DNA of 64,000 bases, taken from assembly GCA_958295665.1 (NCBI GenBank), contig OY282558.1, positions 64,592,789-64,656,788 of the forward strand, given 5' to 3'. The notes under the pieces were generated by a model, which worked only from the letters and a program-made list of their open reading frames with translations, had not been told where the DNA came from and made no database searches. Positions 1 to 10,713 of this stretch are shown here, piece by piece; position 1 is the first letter of the stretch, and each line of letters opens with the position of its first letter. The translations under genes were made by a program, and so were the position numbers. The DNA is from Tipula vernalis (Eukaryota; Arthropoda; Insecta; Diptera; Tipulidae).

Positions 1-740
1 AAATATGTGCTTGCCATGTAATCCGTGTGCCAAATCTTGGATGTGCGGTATTGGATATCGGTCCGCCACTGTTGCATGATTAAGTCGGCGGTAGTCGTCG
101 CATGGCCGCCACTCACCATTTTCTTTCTCCACTAGGTGCAAAGGGCTGGCCCATGGGCTTTTTGATGGCCTACATATTCCCAACTTCATCATATTGTCGA
201 ACTCACGTTTTGCGATAGTGTATTTTTCCGGTGTTAACCGACGATACTTTGAATATACTGGCACACATTTCGTTTCGATCACATGAGTCACGTTGTATTT
301 AATCGGACTCACGCCCACCTTTGGACAAGTTAGATCCTTATATTCCGACAGCAACGCGAAGTATGGAGAATCAATCGTTCGCACTGTAGTTACACCTGAT
401 GTTTGGTCTTTCGAAACTCTACCAATTGAACTAACGCTGGTCATACTGTCAATCAGCTTCTTTCGTTTTAGATGTACGAGTAATCCGAAGTGGCTTAAAA
501 AATCGGTTCCTATTATCGCTCTACCGATGTCGGCCACGATAAGTGTCCAGGTAAAATTTCTCCGCAAATCCAAATCAACCGTAATTGTCCTGTTCCCGAA
601 AACGTTAATCTTTGTTTGATTAGCTGCATACAGATCTATTGGGAACGTGTCTAATTTGCTCATCTTCGCGTTTTTTCCGGTGGTATTACGCAAACGTCAG
701 CTCCCTTATCGATCAAAAACTGACAATTTGCTGTATTATC
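1..740 (-). pseudogene. GYP-1 protease and reverse transcriptase N-terminal part
   Basis: Read on the minus strand, the segment encodes a retropepsin-like stretch with LIDKGAD followed by VCVIPP; the catalytic triad should be D-T/S-G, so the Thr is replaced by Lys. After a frame break the flap and linker (IIGTDFLSHFGLLV) continue into RT block 1-3 motifs: SPWASPLHLVEK, then a DYRRLN motif and DRYPIPHIQD. The reading frame is open to the window edge, so the YxDD box lies outside. GYP-3 shows the intact LIDTGAE form. Family assignment is firm; activity is very unlikely. Confidence 0.85.
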
Positions 741-807
741 GAATACCATATAATAAGGCGACAATTTACTGAATTCTGATCGCTAGTCACCATGAGCGAT
801 CGCTCCA

Positions 808-1667
808 CTAGTTTTTTTCGTTGCTTGAGAATTCACACAGCGGACGGCATTTAGTAGCCTTATCCCCAAACTTATAATGATACCAGCAATTTTTGTACTC
901 GGTACGCTTGCGAGAGTTTGAACGAGAATTATTTCCGTTTTGTGATCTACCTGACGTTCGGGAACGGCTTCGTCCCATTCCATTCACTTTTTTCGTCAGT
1001 GCTTCGATTTGTGCTCTCAACGATGCTACGTTATTATTATTGGAATTTGTTTCGGGTTGCTGTGATTTCTCACATATATTCACCTCCGACGCCTTTGTTG
1101 CCTCCATGATGCGATCGGCCATCGTAGCAAGTTTGTCTAAGTCATCGTCGCTAATTGATAAGATGGCTTGCAGTTGCGTAGGCAATCGTTGAACCCACAG
1201 TGACTTAAACAATCCACTACCGATTTTTGGTCCTGCTAGCTGCTGCAAGTCTTTTAAAAAATGTGATGGCCGTTGGTCTCCCAAATATTTGTCGTGCAAT
1301 AATTTCTTTAATCTGCTTTCTTCCTATTCCGTAAAATACTCCTTCAGTCGCTTTTTTAATGTATCGTATTTTCCTGTCTTTGGGAGTTCATTACAACATC
1401 GTCTACTAGGGAGAGAATATTACTCTCTATCGTGGCCACTACTGTGTTGTATTTTGTTTCGTCGGTTGTAATGCCATTTGTTTCGAATTGGGCTTCCAAT
1501 TGACAAAACCAGAGAGGCGGATTCGCTTTCCAGAACGGTGGAATTCTTACGGCGACGCGAGCTACGTTTGAGGATGTCACTCGATTGTCCGAACCACCAT
1601 TATTACTAGGACCGTTTTGTCCTTTTCCCTCTTTCATATTTTCGCTGTCGTTCGTCATCTTAATCAC
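808..1667 (-). pseudogene. GYP-1 Gag, frameshifted
   Basis: The N-terminal part (1667-1356) carries the motif FWKANPPLWFCQLEAQF, typical of arthropod CsRn1-type Gag. The frame shifts near 1390 and an in-frame TAG follows near 1330 (context YFTE-stop-EESRLKKLL). The C-terminal part (1299-808) holds WVQRLP, an Arg/Ser-rich basic tract, and a zinc knuckle beginning CWYHYKFGDKATKC and ending RPLC, i.e. CX2HX9CX3C instead of the usual CX2CX4HX4C. The start is the ATG at 1667. Gag would form the intracellular nucleocapsid of the retrotransposon. Confidence 0.85.
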
Positions 1668-1679
1668 CGGGAGATTGTA

Positions 1680-3330
1680 ATTAGTTTATTTTTGCACAGA
1701 AACTTATCGCCACATAAAAAATAAGAGTTGATGACCCTTATTCTGATGGTCTTTGTCACGGACACTCTATATTCTGATGCAAACGCAACATACTGAATTC
1801 TATTTATGTATATTATTACATATTTTATTGTTTAATTAATAATTAGTTTAGAATAAGTTCATTTACCTATTTTGTTGAATGAGAAGAACTGTCAAATTTT
1901 GCCTCGAGTCTTTATTAGTTTAGTACACGGTCAGAATTTTCAGTTTTGTATTGCCTTCAAAACAAGTCTTTGGTTGCCCTTGTTTTGTTTCTGTTTTATA
2001 AGATTGGTCTGTAGTGTACCAGGCATTTTACTTATTTACATATTTACATAGTTACAAACTTCACATCGGTAAAATAATCCAAATTTAACTAACAGGAAGT
2101 TAATAAAAATAAAATTCAATAAATATTTGTTTTATTTAATGAACAGTAATAAATACATTTATTTATTCAGTCGTTATACATATGCGTCACCTTAACCTCA
2201 ATGAGGTTGTTTTTAAAATCCACAGAATTGGCCCGTTCACAAACAAATGAGTGTATGACATACGCTAGTGGAAATACCCAAATATTTCTAAACTCTGTCA
2301 CTTTGGTAAATATATTTTAAGTTACAAACTGACAATGCGTTAGGCGGTGGTAAGAGAATTTGAGAGAAAAGCTGATGTAGGCGGCACAGCATATGACAGT
2401 GATGCTCCAAAACGGATTTACGACTATACGGCCAGTTTAACACCGCAATTATCGTATTTTACGACTCAAGTCTTTTCAAAAGTTTTTTTCAAGTGAGCAG
2501 TAGCTGTGCTAGTAGTCATTTGAAATGACTATTATTGTACAAAAACAGTGCAATATGAAGACTATGACTTTCATAGTAGTCGTCTAGAATTTATAGAAGG
2601 AATATAAAAACGTACGTGTTAGTTAGTTTTTCAAGAGCGAAACCTATAAAGTGTTGAATGGTGAGCGGTTATTTATTGTAGTGTAGGTGGACACCAGTGC
2701 AAGCAGGATAGAGGTTTTTCCAATAAAACAACCATGAATTTTACTTACCTCATTTCTCCATATGAATTCGAATGTAAATAAGGAATGAGCGAATCTGATT
2801 CAATTCAAATAAGTAAAGTATATGTAGACCTAGATACCATCCAACAACAATAGTGACCATTCGGCATTGTGAGCCCAACTATAGTATTTCAACTGAACTC
2901 GACTCGATAAGTGAACACCGCCGTTTACTCTCGGACGTAGCAGGAAACGAAATCGCAACAACCAACCACGCCATTTTGCTTTATTATTACGTGCGACGAG
3001 AATTTGAAAATTTTAATAAATAAATAACGGATCTACCAAACCACTCAAACGGTGCCATATTATTATCATTTATTATTATCGTTTGTTGCTATTTTTACTA
3101 ATTACTGTTATTGTACGTATTCCACACCAAGTATAACATGTGTTGTTGAGTGTTTGCCCCATTTTTGCCTATATGATATTTGGTTGGGGCGTACAGTTTA
3201 TTTTATTTTATTCATTTGGTTATTACGTTTACACCGGTTAATTATTATTATCGTTCCGTCATTATTGCGTTTCACTACCATCGACCGACGCTTGAAACTA
3301 ATTTTAAACCGACAATTTCCGTTTCAATGA
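1680..3330. other. Intergenic, AT-rich; possible unplaced LTR
   Basis: No coding potential seen. The stretch 2590-2740 has a TATAAAAA box followed about 110 bases later by AATAAAA, an arrangement seen in LTR U3-R-U5 regions, but no second copy in the window confirms an LTR. The right part (3050-3330) is TTATTATTA-rich. Confidence 0.4.
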
Positions 3331-3340
3331 AAGTAGTGAC

Positions 3341-3960
3341 GTGAGTGTAGTACTACAAATTTTAAGTCAAGAACCATCGACGGCTTGCAATGCAGCCGCA
3401 ACCAAGAATGTCGCTGTCGTATACGAAGTGACAGCCTGCATTAAGTTTCAGCAAGTTAGTAAGTTTTTGGAGACCAGAATCCAAGCAGCGGTTAGGCGGG
3501 TACTGGCAGGTCAATTAAACGATCAGGTATTCTCCATACCTTGCACATCCCAACCATCACCAGCGTTGGTCGAACAAACACCGATACCATCTAATCGCAA
3601 GAAACTGCCGTCATCAGCAGGATCGATGGCCAGCCACACATAATCGCACATAATGTCCGTTGCATTACCATCGCCGCCAAGCTACGACAGCAAAATCGCT
3701 AAACGAATGAGTGATCGCTCACAGAGCAATGACCGTTTCCGAGATCAGTCAATCAATCGGGGTTCAACACCATATTCAATGCCAGAACAAAGTTCCTCAC
3801 AAATGAACAACAAACCTTGCCTGTTCTCGGTTCGAATTATCGATTCAAGGCCTATTCGAATTATCGCTTCAATGAGTCAGCGCGTAATTGCCTAACTGCC
3901 CAAACTGGACCGCTTACAAGAAAATAACACTAACTTCACCGACGCACATGGCGACATGCT
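3341..3960 (+). other. Coding-like remnant, unknown origin
   Basis: Two consecutive plus-strand frames (3341-3643, 3653-3895) have higher GC and Ser/Pro/Gln-rich translations (PSPALVEQTPIPSNRKKLPS; later RSQSNDRFRDQS), unlike the flanking AT-rich DNA. It reads like a degraded Gag-like or linker domain of a retroelement, but no catalytic or zinc-binding motif is visible and I cannot name it. Confidence 0.25.
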
Positions 3961-3989
3961 ACGTCAACCAACACAAGATATCTTATAAA

Positions 3990-5580
3990 CAGCGGAGCCG
4001 AGTAGTTAAGTTAAGGGTCAATTTTGCGGGTTGAGTTCAAGTTGAGTTGGAGTTGAGTTAGGGTCGAGTTAAGATATAGTGACCAGTTGACCAATTTTTT
4101 CTATATACTGGTTTGAGGATTGATTTGAAAGAAAGTTCGCGGTTGAGTTGAGGGTTCAGTTGGGGGCCGTTTGCGGGTTGGATTGGGCTTGAGATGGTGT
4201 TGGACCAGTGTTTAGTGAGCAGTTGAGCAATCTATAAAATAAAGTGAGTGTTTGAATGTATGTATAGCATATGTGTATGACGTGACCGATTTAAACCAAA
4301 CCTTACACAAATATTGTTTAAGACTTAAAAAAGGTCACTGTTAATATCTCAAACCACAAATTGAACCTTTTACATTTCAAATTAAACCTTTAGCAAATTA
4401 AATGAATGGACCATTAGGATGGAACTTATCTATTTCTTAACTGATTTTAGTGAAATTCGACTTCCGCGATGGAAATGGGATTCTAAAATGATATTTGGAT
4501 GAATTTCTGGAATATGGCCAAGTATGATAGAACTTGCATATTTATCAACCAATTATGATGAAATTCACATGATGATGAAAGGAGCAAGGGGTTAAATTGG
4601 TGACTAAGTTGAGGGTAGGGTTAGGAGTTGATTTTGTGATTTCGTTGGAGATTATGCTGGGATTGAAATGGAGGTTGAGTTGGATATTGAGGTTAGATTG
4701 TAAAGGGATTAAGGGGTTCAGTTGGTGATCGAGTTAAGTTTGAGTAAGGGATTAAGGGGTTCAGTTAGGGATCGATTGATTCAGGAGTTAGTTTCAGTTG
4801 GCTTGATATAATCTCACCAACGCACGTAATACAGACCGAATTTCTGATCACCTCGTGAGGTTTCAGCCCTTTATATTTGGGCATTGAATTTGGGTTTGAG
4901 TTGAAGCTAAGTTGGAGTTGAGTTGGGATTGGATAGGATATAGTGAATTGTTGAACAATTTTTTATCTATGCTGGTTTTAGGATTGAGTTTAGTGTAGAG
5001 TTTGCGGTTGAGTTGAGGGTTAAGTTGGGTTCCATTTGCGAGTTGAATTATGGTTGAGTTGCGGTTTAGTTGGGGTTGGATTAGGGTTTAGTGAGCAGTT
5101 GAGTAATCTATATGCAGGAAAACCTCTCACTACAACGGCAATTGACCGAAAAGTTGTCCGTTGTAGTGAGGTGTCCGTTAAGCTGAGGATTTGTGATTTT
5201 TTTTTTTTAATTTTCATTGTCCAATTTGTAGTGTAAAAGTTCCAATTTGAAGTGTACTCGTAAAACCTGTATCATCGTAGAAATATCTGCCCGTGTCCGC
5301 TCTAATAATAAAGTGTCAGCTTATCTAAGGGAGGTTTTCATTGAAAAACTTCAATTGCATGGAACTTAAAAATTTGTCCGTTGAAGTGAGGATTCCGCTA
5401 AATTGAGTGTCCTTTGAAATGAGGTTTCACTGTATTCAAAAGTGAGTGTTTGTATACAATATATGTACAGTATATGTGTGTGACATTTAAACAAATGTAC
5501 CAGCATTGAACGATTTGAACCAAACTTTACACAAATATTGTTTAAGACTTAAGAAAGGTCACTAAAAATATTTATCTCCT
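3990..5580. repeat. Duplicated GTTGAG-rich degenerate repeat
   Basis: Two direct copies of a roughly 350-bp unit lie at about 4000-4340 and 4880-5570. Each begins with degenerate GTTGAG/GAGTTG hexamers, then ATAGTGA, then a shared tail (AGTGAGTGTTTG; ACACAAATATTGTTTAAGACTTA). A further GTTGAG-rich stretch (4600-4880) with the tail CACCTCGTGAGGTTTCAGCC lies between them and recurs near 10235-10510. The second copy is interrupted by a MITE (5115-5432) and the first shows the empty site at 4235. No coding function is seen. Confidence 0.7.
5115..5432. mobile_element. pogo/Tc1-mariner-like MITE with TA target site
   Basis: Left end CAGGAAAACCTCTCACTACA and right end, read on the other strand, CAGTGAAACCTCATTTCAAA form imperfect terminal inverted repeats of the CAGT..AACCTC type known from pogo/Tigger elements. 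TA flanks both sides (5111-5112, 5433-5434). Internal copies of the terminal motif (GTCCGTTGTAGTGAGG near 5156, GTCCGTTGAAGTGAGG near 5375) make a multi-hairpin. No transposase is encoded, so it is non-autonomous. The duplicated host repeat at 4235 lacks the insert. Confidence 0.7.
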
Positions 5581-5710
5581 TCTTGAGTGATGATAATCAT
5601 AGGTCCAAAGTTACTACAGAGGAATTTCTAAAACTTCAAAAATTGAGTTGATTTTTGATGACGGTTGTAATGGTATGATGGTTTGTATATAAGAATTGTG
5701 TGATGGTGAT

Positions 5711-6315
5711 TATTATTATTATTGAAGGGCCATGTGGGCGGTCAGCAACCTCGCACTGCGACCTAAAAGTGCTGGACCCCGCTTAATTATCCGTCCAGTC
5801 AATATTCAGGTTCTTAATGAACTTGATAATATTGCCAGCCGGTACGTGATACATACTATCTGGGCTTATTGCTCTCCCTCCTAGATGTTTACTACAACAT
5901 GTAGTTCCGCTAGAAAGACTGTAGCAGTGGAACCCAAGGACTTCGAGAAGGCTGTCCCTGTATATTCCTACCCCTGCCCTGTCTTCCGTTTGATTTTACT
6001 CTTCCGAGTTGCTGGGAATTTCAAATCGCCTGTAGTTCACCCAGCTTTACTATACTTTGGACTGATTAACCTATCAGCCGTTCATCCAAGGTTTTGTGCC
6101 AAATGGCCTTAGTTACCAGTGGTTGCCACGAGGAGGCAGCACGTACATTTGCGTATTGTGAACAGGTTACTCCTTACACAATTATACCCATCACGCAGCT
6201 GCCTAATACATGACAAGAACAGCTCACGTGATGCACATCCTACTGGAAGGTTATGGAGCTAGTAGATTAATCTACTCAACTTTGGCCCCCCCCTCCGGTA
6301 GACGCCAAAACCACC
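5711..6315 (-). mobile_element. Mini-LINE: internally deleted LINE-B derivative
   Basis: This 605-bp unit carries the two ends of LINE-B. Its left part (5724-5884) matches the LINE-B 3' end at 12445-12620. A middle fragment (about 5920-5990) matches the LINE-B RNase H region near 13255-13330. The right part (about 6005-6315) matches the LINE-B 5' UTR at 17545-17991. ORF1, endonuclease and RT are absent. A (TTA)n tail lies at the 3' end (5711-5724). Flanking GTGTGATGGTGAT (5698-5710) and GTGTAATGGTGAT (6316-6328) form a 13-bp TSD with one mismatch, so it moved as a unit, presumably by LINE-B machinery. Confidence 0.85.
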
Positions 6316-6469
6316 GTGTAATGGTGATGGTAATTGTGATGGTGGTATGATGCTGATGTGATCTAAAAACCTCACATCCGTTTATCCATCCTCCATGCGG
6401 AACTATCGTTAGACATTACTTCGCATGGAGGTGACTAATCATTCGACTCTATTCTCCACAGCGTCTCAA

Positions 6470-8440
6470 CCATATATTGAGATTGCTACCGCTATCTAAT
6501 CACGATTTATTGTTCGTTGTTCTGCTCTTGCACGCCCTAGGCGTCTCAGCTCCTTCAGTACCACCGCCGAAGTGTGGCTTACAGCATTCCATGTTTCTTC
6601 AGAAACAAGCATTAGTTCGGATATGTTTTCAGGTGTTGGGCGCTGCCCAAGAATATCCGACAGTTCACTCCGGGTTGTCTCAAACCGCGAACATTAATAT
6701 AAAACATGTTCCACATCCTCTTGTGATCCTTTGCAGGCCAGACACTCTGGAGTGTCGGTATGCTTAAATCTGTAAAGGTATGCCCCAAAACAACCATGCC
6801 CACATAACAACTGCGTCAGGTAGTAGTTAAGTTCGCCATGCCGCCTATTTATCCACTTTTCGATGGATAGTATGAGACGGTAAGTCCATCGACCCTTTTC
6901 CGATTTATCCCACCGTCTTTGCCATTCTGTCAGAGTTGTTATGCGTTCTGATGCTCTGCTCCTTGGTTATTCACGATGTAGGTACCATTTCTTCCTCTCC
7001 TTTGCAAGTAGATCAATTGGGATCATCCCCGCAATAACAAGTGGCGCGCCATCGGATACTGTGCGGAAACCACATATTACCCTTAAGGCACCAAGGCGGT
7101 ACACCGACACTAACTTTTGTCTATATGTCCCAAAGTTCATCGCATTACTTCAAACAGGTGATCCATAGAGGATGATGGAGGTTACAACATTTGCCAGCAT
7201 CATCCTACGACACTGTCTTGACCCGCCAGTGTTGGGCATAATGCGGGAGAGGGCTGCAGCTACTTTGGCAGCTTTTGTGCTCACTATCATTATGTGCTCC
7301 TTAACTGCGAGGGTATTAAGATTCCGCCAACACCAATATTTACAATTTCTCTTACCTTCCTACTGGTAATTAAGACTGCTTCGGTTTTATGGTCAGCTAG
7401 TTGGAGTCGGATGATATTAACCACCTTTTGATAATTATAATGGTCAACCTGCATATCTCCATTATTTCCTCTATAGTCTTTGCTACCACGCCAACAGCAA
7501 CGTCGTCCGCGTAACCCACAATTTCTGCCTCATCAGGTACGCTGAGTTTTAGAACGCCATCGTACATAATGTTCCAAAGTAAGGGACCCAGTACTGATCC
7601 TTGAGGTACTCCACCCGTAATGTTGTATTCCATGACACCATCATCTGTATCATATATCAGCACTCTATTGCGGAAATAGTCTGTAATGATCCCCCTTATG
7701 TACACTGGTACTTGCAATACATGTAGAGCATTCAGAAAATGGCTCCATTTGGCCGAGTTGAATGCATTCTTGACGTCCAGGGTGACCACGGTGCAGTATT
7801 TTTTAGAGCCGCCCTTCATTCTTCTGCCGTCTGTAGCTTCCTTGGCGATTTCAACGACATGTCGAATGGCGTCGGTTGTCGATCGACCTCTCCGGCCCTT
7901 TCCACAGCTTTCTCCAATCGATTCAGCCGTATCCAGCATGCACATTGGTCGGTAGGAGGATGACTCTCCTGGAGGGTTCTTTTCCTTTGGCAACAATACT
8001 AGACGCTGTCTCTTCCAGTGTTCCGGGAATACCCCCTCCCTCAGACATGAGTTATAAGCTTCTCTGAACTCATCAGGTCTAGCTCGCATGGCAGCTTTAA
8101 TGCAATATTTGGAATATTGTCAGGTCCAGGAGCTTTTTGATTCCCAAATCGTTGGCACGCATTGGCGAGCTCTTCTCTGGATACCGAGGGAACTTCCTCT
8201 GGGCCAGGTACTACACCGATGGCAGGGATCACATCAGTTTGCTGCGGGAATAAAGCGGTAACAATTCTGTTTAGTGTCACTGGGCACGTGGGAGGCGATG
8301 CAGTGGAATTTCCGAGCCTGTTCATGACGATTTTGTAGGGTCTTTCCCATGGGTCACGATCCACTTTACTGCATAGCTCTTTCCAGCATTGACGCTTACT
8401 CGCCTTAATTGCCTGCTTAAATTGCTTTCGAGCATCCAAG
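6470..8440 (-). pseudogene. LINE-D ORF2 C-terminal part: linker, RT, Cys/His tail
   Basis: From 8439 leftwards: an endonuclease-RT linker (KQFKQAIKASKRQCW, DPWERPYKIV, KAPGPDNIPN), then RT (8089-7397) with FPEHWK, SYRPMCMLD, GRSTTDAI, TLDVKNAFN, GGVPQGSVLGPLLWN and YADD. The segment between MLDTAES and GRSTTDAI is shortened, so part of RT block 2 is lost. From 7390 the frame shifts and HKTEAVLITSRK continues the thumb; the C-terminal region extends to about 6475. Linker and RT are in different frames. The motif order is that of R1-type ORF2. Confidence 0.8.
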
Positions 8441-8719
8441 TATATTCCGTGTAGGCTAGGATACGACTCCGTACCCCAGGCACATTGGTATTTTCTCCCT
8501 GTATGATAGAGAGAGAGTATAAATCATTTTACCGTGGTTGCATTACAGGCGTTGGTGATCGTATTCATCATCTGCGCCGCTTTCGCGTTAGCAGTCCCCA
8601 AGAGGTTCGGATCGTCCAGGAATAGCGTAAATAGGTCTTCCTCAAACGTACTTGCCCTCCAACCTACCGGTTTCCTTGTATGTTTTTTTTGTACGTCCAT
8701 CTTCTCTTGGAAGTTTTAT

Positions 8720-10101
8720 TTAAAAAAATATGACTTGGTGGTCGTTGTGCGTGTAATGTTCGCTGACTTCCCATTTAGTCAACATTCGCATCAAGCAGCT
8801 GCTACCGAACGTCAAATCAATCACAGAGGAGGCACCACCTTTACGAAAAGTTGGTGTATCACCAGCATTGAGCAGCACAACTCTTCTATTTGTATCTCTA
8901 CTTCCCCATTCAGTCGCCCATGCGTTGAAGTCACCAGCAATGATAACAAGGTTTCGCAGTTGTGCATCAGCAGTCAAGTGGTCCAGGAAATACTCAAACT
9001 CTTCAATTGTGATACTAGGTGGTGCATAACAACTGTAGATATGCAAACCGTCAACTTTCACTCGAACAAATCCTGCGTCGGGGTTATTGGCCCTCTCCTG
9101 TATGGTTCGTCTGCCACAGGACCATATGGCGGTTTTACCGGTTGGATCGGTTGCCCAATTACACCCATCCATATTTTTGTACTGTTCGCACAAGATGGCG
9201 TCATCAACTCTGGCTTCATGCACTGTTTGGAATAGCACGTCCTGTGCAACCTCACAATGGTTTAGGTTTAGCTGGATGAACTTCATAGCCGGCGTGCTTT
9301 TTATCAATGCCTCCATGTATACCATGCACCGACCACTCTCTGCTATATGGTTATGGCTCGTTCTGTTCTTGCAAAGCATACATCTTGCTTCTTCCTTGCA
9401 TTCTTTAAATACATGACCATTTCCTCCGCATTTGTAGCAGAGGCCAGCGCGATCCACGTCACATGTACAAGATTTGGCTATATGTCCGTACTGCCAGCAC
9501 TTGAAGCACTTTAAGGGCAATTTTTTTTCGCGGATTCGGCAGATCACCCACTCAACATGTACCTTGCCTTCAGCAGTCATCGTTTTGGCTATCGAACTTG
9601 GTACAGCCATCACTGCCGTTTGAGTGTCTCTATAGGTAGCTCTCAATGACATGATACAGTCTAACCTCATCAACCTGCGTTAGCGTTTGGATTTTTGCAT
9701 CTGCACCAAGAGAATTTTCTAATGCAGATTGGAGTCCAAGTTCCTTTGGGTGTATATCTGCCCCCAACTCAAGTAGGAGATCCCTTTTTGCTGTCGTTCA
9801 AATTTGAATCCCCTTTAATTTTCTTGAGCATCTCAGCATATGTAAGGGATCCATTCTTCGTTATTTTGATAGCATCACGTCGTGGATGCGGAATCCTCCC
9901 ACGTTTTTTCCTTTGTTTCTTGCTCACCAACTACCAGTCGGGGCCCGCTTCATTGTTAGGCTCACTAAGTTCGGCTGGGTTTTCATTCGAACCTTTAGCT
10001 TCTAGAACTGGGGTTCCGCCAGTTTTCTGTTTCCCTTTTTTTGGGCGTGTTCAATAGGCAAATTTTGTTCATTCGACATTTTCCTTTTGCTTTTGGATGC
10101 C
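8720..10101 (-). pseudogene. LINE-D ORF1 and endonuclease, fused in frame
   Basis: ORF1 starts at about 10101 (MASKSKRKMSNEQ), is Lys/Pro-rich, and is broken by stops and frameshifts to 9673. The open frame 9673-8720 (317 codons) then holds two CCHC knuckles (residues 56-69 CFKCWQYGHIAKSC and 79-92 CYKCGGNGHVFKEC), a third Cys/His cluster (98-116), and, with no stop, the ORF2 start region MKFIQLNLNH (about residue 130). The endonuclease follows with GDFNAWATEWGS and the last catalytic box as NDH instead of SDH. R1-type elements normally encode these as two ORFs, so the fusion is unusual. The antisense 233-codon frame at 8534-9235 is a shadow. Confidence 0.8.
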
Positions 10102-10159
10102 ATTTTCGCTTCCCTATCCAGCGGAACGATATCCTTCCCTTTGTTTCTCGGGTTTGTGA

Positions 10160-10510
10160 TGGTTGGCGTGGTCTGGTATGATAGTACGATGTTATGATGG
10201 TATGTTGGTATGATGGTAAGATATGAGCAGAGGGTTGAGATTTGGGTTGAGCTAAGTTGAGTTGAAGTTGAGTTAGGATTTAGTTAGCCTGCATTGGGCT
10301 CAAGTGAGTTGCTCGGTTGGGGAATTATTTAAGAGTTGATTTGGAGTTAGGTTAAGGTTTGATTTGAAAGTTGATTTGCGGTTGGTTTGGTGATTGATTT
10401 GAGGGTTTGACTTAAGAGATTCAATTCGGGATCGATTTGAGAGTTGAATTAATCAAGACCGAAGTTCTGACCACCTCTTGAGGTTTTAGCCCTTTATATT
10501 TTAAGTTATT
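10160..10510. repeat. Third copy of the GTTGAG-rich repeat
   Basis: A run of ATGATGGTA-like units passes into degenerate GTTGAG/GTTGAT units and ends with GACCACCTCTTGAGGTTTTA, closely matching the end of the 4600-4880 stretch. It flanks LINE-D on its 5' side, as the 3990-5580 repeats flank it on the 3' side, so LINE-D and the mini-LINE probably inserted into this repeat tract. Confidence 0.6.
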
Positions 10511-10713
10511 CAATTCACCGCTACATCATGGCCTTAACATTTAATACTGGAGTTCAATTTTATGAATTGCGTTCGCCAACTTTATCTTTTTGTTGCATGA
10601 ATTTTTATTAACTTTATAATTTTTGTAGGTTAGGTTAGAGCGGCTGCCAAAACGCACACTTAGACCGATGACGGTTCGTTGTGATACCGAGGGAACCTAC
10701 TCCCGTTCCACCT

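Larger units (their letters stand above)
1..1667 (-). mobile_element. GYP-1: Ty3/gypsy retrotransposon remnant, CsRn1-like
   Basis: Minus-strand element cut by the left window edge. In element order it holds Gag (1667 to 808), a protease region (about 780-640) and the N-terminal half of reverse transcriptase (about 640-1). The Gag has the CX2HX9CX3C knuckle typical of the CsRn1 clade. No LTR could be placed to the right of Gag. The copy is dead: Gag is frameshifted with an internal stop, and the protease active-site triad is altered. It resembles GYP-3 (32160-36690) in Gag and protease layout but is clearly a different lineage. Confidence 0.85.
6330..10150 (-). mobile_element. LINE-D: R1-clade-like non-LTR retrotransposon
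   Basis: In element order (right to left): 5' end about 10150, ORF1 with three zinc knuckles, apurinic-type endonuclease, linker, RT with YADD, C-terminal Cys/His region, and 3' UTR to about 6330. No RNase H is seen, which fits R1-type elements. Several frameshifts and an RT deletion make it dead. The mini-LINE at 5711-6315 is inserted just beyond its 3' end. The target site cannot be read from this copy. Confidence 0.8.

Noticed and set aside
8534..9235. Open plus-strand frame of 233 codons with a hydrophobic start
   Set aside because: It lies antisense to the LINE-D endonuclease, whose motifs are clear on the minus strand; the plus frame has no recognisable domain and is a shadow.
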